From the NCBI GenBank assembly GCA_016212885.1, contig JACRDO010000107.1:1-41376 (forward strand): a stretch of DNA of 41,376 nt, given 5' to 3'. The first letter of the stretch is position 1; each line of letters begins with the position of its first letter. The DNA is from Elusimicrobiota bacterium. Lineage in GTDB: Bacteria; Elusimicrobiota; Elusimicrobia; UBA1565. Made by a program: the position numbers and the translations under genes. Below are positions 1 to 7,470 of this stretch, piece after piece. Below the pieces are notes generated by a model. It did not search any database. It was given only the letters and a program-made list of their open reading frames with translations, and was not told where the DNA came from.

Positions 1-316
1 GAGCATCGCCAGCCCGCCGCCAAGCTGACCGCCGACCTTCGCGCCCAGCCTGCCGTGGTTTGCGCGGCGCCGGGGAAAGGACCGGGGCGTCCGCGACAGC
101 CGGGGGAATCTGAGCCCCCGTCGAGCCGCCCTGCCGATGCCAGCCTCCAGGGAAGCTCGTCGAGGGTACGCGCGCTTACCGCAAGGACACGGTCCAGAGG
201 ACCTTGGCCAACTAGACTCCTGGGAAACGGATGCCGCCGGGGCCCATTCCTCCCCGGCGGCATCTTGCCGTTGGCGGGCCTGACCTTCCCCTCAAGGCCT
301 CGGGCCTGCGGTAGGC
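1..316. other. Left-edge region without a supported gene; strong hairpin at 230-264
   Basis: No reading frame here looks like a real protein; the open plus-strand frame is rich in Pro, Arg, Gly and Ser, as chance ORFs in GC-rich DNA are. The clearest structure is a perfect 13-bp inverted repeat (GATGCCGCCGGGG at 230-242, its complement at 252-264) around a 9-base loop. Outer AACGG/CCGTT bases can extend it. No T-run follows on either strand, so it is not a standard rho-independent terminator. Shorter stems occur at 191-203 (GGTCC/GGACC) and near 95-115 (GGGGG/CCCCC). The stretch may hold a gene tail from outside the window, or a structured RNA that I cannot identify. Confidence 0.5.
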
Positions 317-345
317 TTGCGAAGCGGCCGTCCGCCTGCTATAAT
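317..345 (+). promoter_or_regulatory. Sigma-70-type promoter for the AAA ATPase gene
   Basis: A -35 box TTGCGA (317-322) and a perfect -10 box TATAAT (340-345) are separated by 17 bases. Transcription would start near 352, about 49 bases before the ATG at 401. Confidence 0.6.
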
Positions 346-357
346 AATTACCGACAC

Positions 358-387
358 ATCGGCAGCTTTTAATTAATAGCTACCGAT
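358..387. promoter_or_regulatory. Inverted repeat in the ATPase leader, candidate operator
   Basis: ATCGGCAGCT (358-367) and AGCTACCGAT (378-387) are complementary at 9 of 10 positions around an AT-only 10-base spacer. The repeat starts just past the predicted transcription start and ends 13 bases before the ATG. It could be a repressor site or an mRNA hairpin. No regulator gene is adjacent. Confidence 0.35.
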
Positions 388-400
388 AGTGTGGCATATA

Positions 401-1711
401 ATGACCCGGCGCGACGTTCTAGAAATGCTCGACGACTGGAACCTCTGGGGAAGCTACGGAGTCCAGAGCATCGAACGGCCGGAATATCTGGCCCGGCTGG
501 GTTCCGCCTCGCGGACAGGCGAGATCGTGACGGTCAAAGGAGTCCGGCGCGGCGGCAAGTCCACGATTCTTTTCCAGCATCTGAGGAAGCTTGTCTCTGA
601 CGGAGTCCCTGCGAAAAACACCCTGGTCGTGAACTTCGAGGATCCGCGTTTCGGGCCGCCGACGCTGGATGCGCTGAACCGGATTTATGAGACTTACCTC
701 GCCAGCCTGCTCCCGGAAGGAAGGCAGTATGTGGTCTTAGACGAGGTTCAGGAGACGCCTGGATGGGAGAAATTCGCCCGGTTTCTGAGCGAATCCGGAA
801 AAGCGGGGGTTTTCGTGACCGGTTCCTCCTCCAAGATGCTCTCCGGCGAATACGCGACTCTCCTCAGCGGACGGCATCTGGACATCTCCGTTTTCCCCCT
901 ATCGTTCGGCGAATTTCTGAGATTCAAAGGGCTCTCTGCCGCCGACGAAGCGGAAAGAACGCTGCAGAGGCACAAGATCAGGAATCTGCTCAATGAGTAC
1001 ATGGAAACCGGAGGCTTTCCGAAGGTCGTCTTGATCGAGAAACCGGAGAAACGCAGCCTGCTCGAGAGCTATTTCAACGACATCCTGATTAAAGACGTTC
1101 AAAAACGATTCAAAATCCGTGAAACCGGCAAGCTGGAGGCGCTGGCGAGATACTATCTTGCCAACATCTCGACGATCCAGCCCTTCAACCGGGTGAGGCG
1201 GCCCATCGGGCTGAGCCTCGACTCCGTGCAGCGGTTTTCCGGCCATTTCTCGCTCGCGGGTTTCTTCTATTTCGTCCGCAAGTTCTCCTTTTCGTTGAAA
1301 GAGCAGATGCTCAACCCCCGCAAAGTCTACGCGGCCGACGTCGGATTCAGGGATGCCGCTGGCTTCAGGTTCAGCAGAGACATGGGCCGGATCATGGAGA
1401 ACCTGGTCTTCCTTGAGTTGATGCGGCGCGGACGCGAAGTCTTCTATTGGAAGTCGGCAAGAGGCAAGGAGATTGATTTCGTCGTGCGCTTTCGGAACAA
1501 GATGGAGGAACTCATCCAGGTCTGCTGCGACCCCGAAGATCCGGCGACCCTGAGCCGCGAGCTGGGCGGCCTTGAAGAATCCATGAATGACCTGAAGTGC
1601 GCGCGCATGCGGGTGATAACGGAAGACTATGAGGGAGAGGAGAAGCTGCGCGGCCGGCAAAGAGTGGGATTCATTCCGCTCTGGAAGTGGCTGCTGGCTG
1701 GTCCAGAGTAG
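401..1711 (+). CDS. AAA-family ATPase with C-terminal DUF4143 domain
   Basis: Cytoplasmic P-loop ATPase of the AAA_14/DUF4143 group, common as single genes in bacteria and archaea; its biological role is not established. The Walker A motif is GVRRGGKST, near residue 50. The Walker B region is YVVLDEVQE, followed by a sensor-like VFVTGSSS segment. The C-terminal half has the DUF4143 pattern ending in a nuclease-like core (FYWKSARGKEIDFVV), which recalls restriction-endonuclease-fold active sites. About 436 residues, a normal full length. An in-frame GTG at 389 is possible, but the ATG at 401 gives a more usual N-terminus (MTRRDVLEML). Neither has a clear ribosome site. It has its own promoter at 317-345. 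A second, divergent member of the family lies at 34573-35733. Confidence 0.88.
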   Translation: MTRRDVLEMLDDWNLWGSYGVQSIERPEYLARLGSASRTGEIVTVKGVRRGGKSTILFQHLRKLVSDGVPAKNTLVVNFEDPRFGPPTLDALNRIYETYLASLLPEGRQYVVLDEVQETPGWEKFARFLSESGKAGVFVTGSSSKMLSGEYATLLSGRHLDISVFPLSFGEFLRFKGLSAADEAERTLQRHKIRNLLNEYMETGGFPKVVLIEKPEKRSLLESYFNDILIKDVQKRFKIRETGKLEALARYYLANISTIQPFNRVRRPIGLSLDSVQRFSGHFSLAGFFYFVRKFSFSLKEQMLNPRKVYAADVGFRDAAGFRFSRDMGRIMENLVFLELMRRGREVFYWKSARGKEIDFVVRFRNKMEELIQVCCDPEDPATLSRELGGLEESMNDLKCARMRVITEDYEGEEKLRGRQRVGFIPLWKWLLAGPE

Positions 1712-1722
1712 GTCTGGAATCC

Positions 1723-2051
1723 TCACGGCGCCAATCCCAGAACCAGCGCCAGCGCTCGATCCACTTCGCGCATCTTGTCCGCGGGCATCGCCCCGGCGGG
1801 CTTTGGAATTCCGCCCGGATCAAGAAACCTTCCAGGGTCCAATGATCGAATCTGGAAACACAGAAAAACGCTGTCCGTCGAAAGCCCTGAATCAGCCGCC
1901 CTCACCCGCACGTTGACCGGGTAGTCCCTGGGAACATCGGCGGAATCAGTGCCGACGACCACCGTCACGACCAGCGGCTGGCCTGCTCCCGGCCTTGGGT
2001 TGGATTGAGATTCACGAAATAGATCTGGCCGCGCCGGACTCCTGGAGTCAT
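1723..2051 (-). pseudogene. MazF/PemK-like toxin, inactivated by internal deletion and frameshift
   Basis: The start codon at 2051 overlaps the antitoxin stop (ATGA), the usual coupling in these modules. The first frame reads a typical MazF N-terminus (MTPGVRRGQIYFVNLNPTQG, then REQA) and hits a stop soon after. The remaining fold continues in another frame with PLVVTVVVGTD, STDSVFLCFQIRSLD and, at the end, DKMREVDRALALVLGL, all recognisable for MazF/PemK endoribonucleases. The strand between them, normally carrying a GRRPVLVVS-type motif, is missing at about 1978-1985. Roughly 15-20 residues plus the frame are lost. As sequenced no functional toxin can be made. A real deletion and an assembly error are both possible. 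Confidence 0.75.
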
Positions 2052-2314
2052 AGGCCGTCGGCGTCGGTGAATTCGAAGTCCGCGGCCGCCTTCTTGGATT
2101 CGCGGACGAGAGCGGGATCAGCGGCCATTTCGGCGATCTGATTGTCGAACTCAAGCCTCTTGTATTTCATCACCAGTTCGTTCAAGGCGACCGTGACCAA
2201 CCTATTCAGGTTATCGGCGACCTCCTCCGGCACCACCCGCCGGGCTTGACGAACCAACTCTTCATCAATCGAAAAACTCCGGTGAATGACCTTTCGCCGT
2301 TTGAAAGTTTTCAT
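2048..2314 (-). CDS. Antitoxin of a MazEF-like module
   Basis: 88-residue protein, basic at its N-terminus (KTFKRRKVIHRSFSID) with a helical remainder, in the size range of ribbon-helix-helix/MazE-type antitoxins that bind their own promoter and neutralise an RNase toxin. The start at 2314 is chosen because AGGTGAG lies 5 bases upstream; a TTG five codons earlier also opens the frame but lacks a site. Its stop codon overlaps the start of the MazF-like toxin by four bases, and that context is the main support for the assignment. Because the toxin is broken, this may be an orphan antitoxin that can still act on toxins elsewhere in the genome (inference). Confidence 0.7.
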   Translation of the reverse strand: MKTFKRRKVIHRSFSIDEELVRQARRVVPEEVADNLNRLVTVALNELVMKYKRLEFDNQIAEMAADPALVRESKKAAADFEFTDADGL

Positions 2315-2361
2315 GTTCTCACCTGCCAATATGATTGTAACGCAGAGACAGAGATCGCCCT

Positions 2362-2775
2362 CTACGCGCTCTTGGCCGCGAGCTGGCGCTGGATTGCGCG
2401 GAATAGGTCGTTGATGCGCTCGCTAAGGCTGTCGAAAAGCCGGCTGTAGAATGGCATCGGACCGTCAAGCGGATCCGGGATATCCCACTTGAGGTAATTC
2501 TTCGCCGGCACATTGATGCCGGACTTCTCGCAGCTGATGTCCACCACGTAATCCCATTCCTTGAGAACCAGCTGAGAGAAGGCTTGCGGCCTGTTGCGCC
2601 ACATCTCCAGGCCGAATTCCTTGAGGATGGCAGCGGCCTTGGGATCGACTTGCGCCGTGGGATGGGAGCCCGCGCTGTCGATGACCCACGATTTCGGAGC
2701 GAGTTCGCGCCCGATGGCCTCGGCGATCTGGCTTCTGCAGGCGTTGTGGCGGCAGACGAACAGGATGGAAGGCAT
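2362..2775 (-). CDS. Low-molecular-weight protein tyrosine phosphatase / ArsC-like reductase
   Basis: 137 residues, normal length for the LMW-PTP/thioredoxin-coupled arsenate reductase fold. The phosphate loop CRHNACRS (Cys8 to Arg14, C-x5-R) lies at the N-terminus, and the general-acid Asp is in WDIPDP (Asp98/Asp101). Cys13 in the loop and a single Cys82 (DISCEKSG) partly resemble the redox cysteines of arsenate reductases, but the usual cysteine pair near position 82-89 is not complete. Dephosphorylation and arsenate reduction both remain open. It starts one base after the stop of the otsA-like gene, so the two are co-transcribed and probably translationally coupled. No other arsenic gene is visible nearby. 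Confidence 0.8.
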   Translation of the reverse strand: MPSILFVCRHNACRSQIAEAIGRELAPKSWVIDSAGSHPTAQVDPKAAAILKEFGLEMWRNRPQAFSQLVLKEWDYVVDISCEKSGINVPAKNYLKWDIPDPLDGPMPFYSRLFDSLSERINDLFRAIQRQLAAKSA

Positions 2776-2776
2776 G

Positions 2777-4745
2777 CTACGCGGCCCCCACCGGGAGCTT
2801 TGGCTCCTGACGGATCTGGCTCAGCTCCGTGATCAGATTCCCCGCCCAGCGGTAGATGTTGTTCTCACGGACCGTTTCCCGCATCCTCTTCATCCGGGCG
2901 GCCCGATCATCAGGTTCCATCTCCAATGCGTAGCGGATGGCCTCGGCTGTTTGCTCGATATCGTAGGGATTGACGATCAGCGCATCCCTGAGCTCCCGGG
3001 AGGCTCCGGCGAACCGGCTCAGGATCAAGACGCCGTCGTTGTCTTCGCGGGAGGCGACGAATTCCTTGGCGACCAGGTTCATGCCGTCATGCAGAGAGGT
3101 GACCATGCAGAGATCGGCGTGCTTGTAAAAAGGAAAAATCTCTTGATGGCTATGGTGTTTCTTCAGATAGACGACGGGCTTCCAGTCTTTGGCTTTGAAT
3201 TTCCAGTTGATGCGCTCCACTTCCGCATCCACCTCGGCCAGGAAGTCATGATAGCGCTTGATATGGGTGCGGCTCGGGGCCCCGATCTGCGCGAAGCTGA
3301 ATCGCCCTTGATATCGGGGATGCTTCTCCAAGAACCGCTCGACCGCTCAGGTCCGCGCCAAGCATGCCATATAGAAGCTCCTTTTGCCAAGGGCAGATGC
3401 CGAAGGCTTCAGGATTGGGCCAGGGGATGTGCCAGAAGACCGCGATCCTGGCATCCGGGCGCTTCTCTTTGAGGAGCCTCGGCAGAAGGGCGAAGTGGTA
3501 GTCTTGGATCAGGACGCAGGGGTCATCCACTTCTTCTATCTCTCCCAAGGCAGCCTGAGCGAATTTGCGATTGGCTTCTTGGTATTGATTCCAGTCTTCC
3601 GCCCTGAAGATCGGCCGGGCATGCGCGATATGGCACAGGGGCCAGAGCCCTTCATTGGAGAACCCGTAGTAGTAGCCGTCCTCCTCCTCTTTCGTGAGGG
3701 CCACGCGCTTCAAGGTGTAGCGCGGGTCTTCCGGGGGGACTTTGATCCTGCCGTTCGCATCCGCGGTCTCCCAGTCAGCGTCGCCGGCCCCATGAGCTAT
3801 CCATGTGCCGCCGCAAGACCGCAAGACGGGGTCAAGAGCCGTGACCAAGCCGCCGGCCGGAACGATGGCCTCTATCGCGCGGCCCCGGTGGAAATGCATG
3901 TAAGGCTCCCGGTTGGAGATGATGAAGAGAGGCTTCCCCTTCAGCCTAGTCTTGACGTGCTCTTTGAGCCGTTCCGGCGTCCAGAGCGATTTCGCCTTTT
4001 CCCGCAGGCGCGCTTCCTGCTCCGCCGCGGATTTGGCCGCGCTCAGGTGCGCCGCGAAGGTGGTGACCTCTTTGGCGATGGGGGCGAAGAAATCCTCCTT
4101 AGGCAGGCTGAAAGGCTCCGACGTCTCGCCCATGCGGAGCTTCTTCATCCACTCTGCTGCTTGCGCCAAAGGGCCCGCGATATTCCATTTCAAGACGAGC
4201 AGGGTCACGAGGGAGATGAGGATCATCTGGATCAAGACGCGGAAAAAGGTGTGGCGCCATATCCGGGAGAGGTGGCTTTGAATGTAGGCCGCGTCATGGA
4301 CCATGACCAAGGCGCCGACGGCTTTTTCTTCCGAGCGCAGCGGCAGGGCATGCAGATGCAGTTCCTTCCCGTTGAGAACCATGAATCTGCCGATGTCCGT
4401 GCCCGCGCTCAGGGAATCGTCCACGATCTTGGGAGTGGCCGCCAATGCGGGAGCAAGGCTTTCGGTGACGGCCAGCGGCGCCCTCTTGAGGTCGTAGACC
4501 GCGACCCCGGCCAGCCTTTCGCGGTTTCCGAACTTCTCCACCAGATGCTGAAGCTTTTGCGAAGGGCCTTTTTCAAGGAGAGGCTCCACAGCCTCCTGGA
4601 GGCTTTGTGCTAGAAGAAGCGAACGGCGCCCCAGGTCTTCCTGCTGCCTTTGCCTCTCCTGCCTCACCTGATAATAGGAGGAGAACGAGGCGACCGAGGC
4701 CACCACCACCAGCAATGAGACGATGAGCCTAACGGTTATGCGCAT
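2777..4745 (-). pseudogene. otsA: Membrane-anchored trehalose-6-phosphate synthase (GT20), broken by an internal deletion
   Basis: The N-terminus has a membrane helix (residues about 5-25), an extracytoplasmic domain of about 140 residues, a second helix (about 170-190) and a HAMP-like linker. A GT20 trehalose-6-phosphate synthase domain follows (ISNREP, GGLVTALDP, HIPWPNPEAF, GMLGADL), normally transferring glucose from UDP-glucose to glucose-6-phosphate. After GADL, near 3347, the frame breaks. The rest of the enzyme (AVERFLEKHPRYQ, then [24 protein letters not shown]) continues in another frame to 2777. Judged against the family, about 95-100 residues are missing, including the IGFHTQ segment and the DYTKGIPER loop with its UDP-glucose phosphate ligands. 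A stop precedes the downstream part. As sequenced it cannot be active. Confidence 0.8.
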
Positions 4746-4799
4746 AGGTCAGACCTCTGCGGGTGCGGCTCGTCGGGCGCTCATGCCCTGCTTGTCCGG

Positions 4800-4985
4800 C
4801 TAAAACACTTTAATGCCGAAGACGAATTGGATAATGAGGAAAATGACGGCTGTGATAAGCACCGAAAGCCCAAGAGCCCGGAAGACTTTCCACAGACCGA
4901 ACCCATACTGCTGTTCTAGGTCTTGTTGGTCGGGGTTGGGAGCGGCGGTCTTGTCCTGCTGCTTGGGCGGCTGCTTCGGCTGCAT
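4800..4985 (-). CDS. Small single-helix membrane protein, unknown function
   Basis: 61 residues. A hydrophilic, Gln/Pro/Lys-rich N-terminal third (MQPKQPPKQQDK) is followed by one hydrophobic helix (ALGLSVLITAVIFLIIQFVF) ending almost at the C-terminus. The ATG at 4985 is chosen because AGGAGGG lies just upstream; an in-frame ATG 17 codons earlier lacks a good site. It precedes the otsA-like gene by 54 bases on the same strand, so the two may share a transcript. I do not recognise the family. The size and topology suit a small membrane accessory subunit, perhaps of the membrane-bound synthase (inference only). Confidence 0.6.
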   Translation of the reverse strand: MQPKQPPKQQDKTAAPNPDQQDLEQQYGFGLWKVFRALGLSVLITAVIFLIIQFVFGIKVF

Positions 4986-5034
4986 AAGGCCCTCCTGGGA
5001 ATGCGGCATCCAGGCGGCCCCGTTGAATGGTTTC

Positions 5035-5068
5035 AAAAAAACCGCCTCTGGTGTTCCCCAGATGGCGG
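5035..5068 (-). terminator. Rho-independent terminator
   Basis: Read on the minus strand, CCGCCATCTGG pairs with CCAGAGGCGG (one bulged A, 6-base loop) and is followed directly by seven Ts. It lies 95 bases beyond the xdhC stop and 50 bases before the small membrane protein gene. It either ends the sulfur operon or acts as a leader attenuator for the following genes. Confidence 0.8.
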
Positions 5069-5085
5069 CCCGACCATCCGAATCC

Positions 5086-5140
5086 TCCAGAGACGTTGTC
5101 GTCTCCGGACCCTTGTCCTTCCTTACGTCAAAGTATTATA
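5086..5140 (-). promoter_or_regulatory. Candidate -10 box and leader hairpin upstream of the terminator
   Basis: A perfect TATAAT lies at 5140-5135 on the minus strand, without a convincing -35 box. Downstream, TCCGGAGACG (5109-5100) and CGTCTCTGGA (5095-5086) form a 10-bp RNA stem with one G-U pair and a 4-base loop. If the promoter is real, transcripts would meet this hairpin and then the terminator at 5035-5068 before the gene at 4985, an attenuator-like arrangement. Confidence 0.35.
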
Positions 5141-5162
5141 CAAAACTTCTGCTTACGCGCTT

Positions 5163-6323
5163 TTAGCTGTCGCCTCTTCCAGAATCGCAATTTACGGCAG
5201 GTGGCTTAGGTGACGGCCCCAGCATCATGGGCTGTCCGGTTCCTCCGCGCCGAATCATGACGATCTCGGCCATGATGCTGAGCGCGATCTCCTCGGGCGT
5301 CCGGCCGCCGATGTCCAGCCCGATGGGCGCGTGGATGCCCATGACCCTCTCGCGCGGGATGCCCTTCCTCATCAGCCCGGAGAAGATCAGCCCGACTTTC
5401 CTCCTGCTGCCCAGAAGACCGACATAGCGCGCCGGAGTGCGCACGGCCGCCTCCAGGGCCACGTCGTCGAGAACGTGCCCGCGCGTAGCGACCACAATGA
5501 AGTCGTTTTCACCGACCTTCAGCCTGCCGAGCCCTCCAGCGAAGTCGGCCGACAGGACGTCATCAGCCGCGGCGAAACGCTCGCGATTGGCGAAGGCAGG
5601 ACGGTCGTCTATGACGCAGAAGCGCAGCCCCGCCATCTTGACCAGAGGTTCTAGGGCTTTGGCTATGTGTCCGCCGCCCAACATCGCCAGCAGGGGAGGC
5701 GCGACATAAGCCTCCAGGAAGAATTCAAACCCACCTTGGCAACAAACGTACCGGCAGCCGCCGTTTCCCGTCATCAGCTCGCGGCCGGCGGCAAGAGTCT
5801 CCTCGTCGAGTTCCGGCGAACCGAGACCGCCGGATCGGCTTCCATCGCCGCGTACCAGGAGTTTGCGCCCCACCAACCGCTCCTGCCCTTCGGGAGCCTT
5901 GATCACGTAGGACAACGCCACCGGGGCCGCGCCGCCGAGGGTGTCGAGAATTTCCCGGCCATAGGGAAGATAATCACCTGGCTTGCGGATGGGGTCGATG
6001 AAGAAATTCATCCGGCCGCCGCACACCATACCGCGGGATGACGATGGCGCCTCGTTGAGCACGTACTGCCTTGAATGGGCCGGCCGTCCCTCCCTGAGCG
6101 CATCCAAAGCGAAGGCCTTGAGATCATTCTCAACACAGCCTCCGCCCAAAGTGCCGACCATGCTGCCGTCGCTGCGCACCAGGAGCTTGGCCCCCGGCTT
6201 CTGAGGCGTGGAGCCCTCGGTCTGGATCACGGTCGTGAGGACGATTGGTTCCGGCTTCCCCAAGGATCGGACGATCTCAAGGAAAAGGTCCGCTGCCGGC
6301 TGAGAGTCGATTGGCTCCGTCAT
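5163..6323 (-). CDS. xdhC: XdhC/CoxI family molybdenum-cofactor maturation protein
   Basis: 386 residues, full length. The N-terminal XdhC/CoxI domain has the GSTPQKPGAKLLV and GGGCVEND motifs. The C-terminal Rossmann domain has LAMLGGGHIAKAL, ATRGHVLDD, YVGLLGSRRK and APIGLDIGGRTPEEIA. Known XdhC proteins bind molybdenum cofactor, protect it and help its sulfuration by a NifS-type cysteine desulfurase before insertion into xanthine dehydrogenase-like hydroxylases. Its start overlaps the preceding gene by ATGA, and a cysteine desulfurase is encoded two genes upstream in the same operon, which supports a sulfuration role. No molybdenum hydroxylase subunit is in the window, so the client enzyme lies elsewhere. 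The terminator at 5035-5068 follows. Confidence 0.9.
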   Translation of the reverse strand: MTEPIDSQPAADLFLEIVRSLGKPEPIVLTTVIQTEGSTPQKPGAKLLVRSDGSMVGTLGGGCVENDLKAFALDALREGRPAHSRQYVLNEAPSSSRGMVCGGRMNFFIDPIRKPGDYLPYGREILDTLGGAAPVALSYVIKAPEGQERLVGRKLLVRGDGSRSGGLGSPELDEETLAAGRELMTGNGGCRYVCCQGGFEFFLEAYVAPPLLAMLGGGHIAKALEPLVKMAGLRFCVIDDRPAFANRERFAAADDVLSADFAGGLGRLKVGENDFIVVATRGHVLDDVALEAAVRTPARYVGLLGSRRKVGLIFSGLMRKGIPRERVMGIHAPIGLDIGGRTPEEIALSIMAEIVMIRRGGTGQPMMLGPSPKPPAVNCDSGRGDS

Positions 6324-7465
6324 GCGAGCGCCCTGCGTAGATCCTCCAGCAAGTCCTCGCGGCTCTCCAGCCCGACGGATAGGCGGACTAGGTTGTCCTT
6401 GATCCCGCGCCGAAGCCTTTCCTTCGGCGGCAGGGAGCCGTGGGTCATCTTCGGTGGATAGCAGACCAGAGAGTCCACTCCTCCCAGGCTTTCGGCCAGG
6501 ATGAACAACTTCAAGCGGGAGACGAACCTGTTTACGGCCTTGACGCCGCCGCGCAGTTCCAGGCTGATCATACCGCCGAAACCGTGCATCTGTGTTCTGG
6601 CAATTCGATGGCCTGGATGACTGACCAGGCCCGGGTAATAAATCCTGGAGACTTTCGGATGCTTGCGTAGATGTTCGGCCAGGTAAAGGGCATTGGCCTC
6701 ATGTTCGCGCATACGCACGGCCAAGGTCTTGATGCCGCGCAGCACCAGCCAACAGTCCCACGGCCCCGGGACCGCCCCTGCTGCGTTCTGAAAAAATCTG
6801 ATCTTCTCATAGGAAGCGCGGTCGGAGGTGATGACAGCGCCGCCCACCAAGTCGCTGTGGCCGGCCAAGTACTTGGTGGTGCTGTGGACAACGATGTCGG
6901 CGCCGAGTTCAAGCGGTCGCTGGAAATAGGGGCTGGCGAAGGTGTTGTCCACCGCGAGCGGTATATTCGCATTGCGGGCGATTTCCGCCAGGGCTCTCAG
7001 ATCGCAGATCTTGAGCAACGGGTTGGTCGGGGTCTCGATCCAGATGAGCCGCGTATTCGCCTGGATAGCACGGCGGAAGGCAACCGGGTCGTCGGCCCGG
7101 GCATAGGTGGTCTTGACGCCCCATTTGGCATAGACCTTTTCAAAGAGCCGGTATGTTCCGCCATAGAGGTCGTCGCCGGCTACGATATGATTTCCCGACC
7201 GAAGCAACTCGACGACCGCGGAAGTGGCGGCGACGCCCGATGAGAAGACCAAGCCATAGCGACCCCCTTCCAAGGCGGCCAGGGCCGTCTCCAGCGCGGT
7301 CCGGGTGGGGTTTCCGGTGCGCGAGTATTCATAACCGCGCGGCTTGCCGATGGCGTCCTGCCGATAGGTGGACGTCTGGTAGACGGGCACGGATACTGCG
7401 CCAGTCAGTTTGTCCGGTTCTTGTCCGGCATGGATGGCCCGGGTCTCGAATTTCATTCTCTTCAT
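6320..7465 (-). CDS. Cystathionine gamma-synthase / gamma-lyase family PLP enzyme
   Basis: Cytosolic fold-type I PLP enzyme of the Cys/Met metabolism family. The PLP lysine is in HSTTKYLAGHSD (Lys198 from this start). Other signatures are YEYSRTGNPTR, SSGVAATSAV, WIETPTNPLL, VDNTFASPY and the C-terminal ESLGGVDSLVCYP. Sequence alone does not separate synthase (MetB) from lyase (MccB/CTH). With cystathionine beta-synthase in the same operon, the lyase reaction of reverse transsulfuration (cystathionine to cysteine) is favoured. The start is uncertain: GTG 7474 overlaps the upstream stop, ATG 7465 lies three bases from GAGG, and ATG 7456 gives the usual family N-terminus (MKFETRAIHAG). It overlaps xdhC by four bases. 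Confidence 0.9.
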   Translation of the reverse strand: MKRMKFETRAIHAGQEPDKLTGAVSVPVYQTSTYRQDAIGKPRGYEYSRTGNPTRTALETALAALEGGRYGLVFSSGVAATSAVVELLRSGNHIVAGDDLYGGTYRLFEKVYAKWGVKTTYARADDPVAFRRAIQANTRLIWIETPTNPLLKICDLRALAEIARNANIPLAVDNTFASPYFQRPLELGADIVVHSTTKYLAGHSDLVGGAVITSDRASYEKIRFFQNAAGAVPGPWDCWLVLRGIKTLAVRMREHEANALYLAEHLRKHPKVSRIYYPGLVSHPGHRIARTQMHGFGGMISLELRGGVKAVNRFVSRLKLFILAESLGGVDSLVCYPPKMTHGSLPPKERLRRGIKDNLVRLSVGLESREDLLEDLRRALA

Positions 7466-7470
7466 AAACC

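Noticed and set aside
95..115. Possible tRNA T-arm on the minus strand (GGGGG stem with a short loop)
   Set aside because: The loop is eight bases and lacks the TTC motif, and no acceptor or anticodon arm can be placed around it.
55..372. 105-codon plus-strand frame at the left edge
   Set aside because: Composition is dominated by Pro, Arg, Gly and Ser with no recognisable motif, and it runs across a promoter and a strong hairpin. It looks like a chance frame.
899..1726. 275-codon minus-strand frame opposite the first ATPase
   Set aside because: It is antisense to a gene with clear Walker motifs and has no motif of its own.
2594..4613. Long plus-strand frames opposite the phosphatase and otsA-like genes
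   Set aside because: They are antisense shadows; the minus strand encodes recognisable catalytic motifs throughout.
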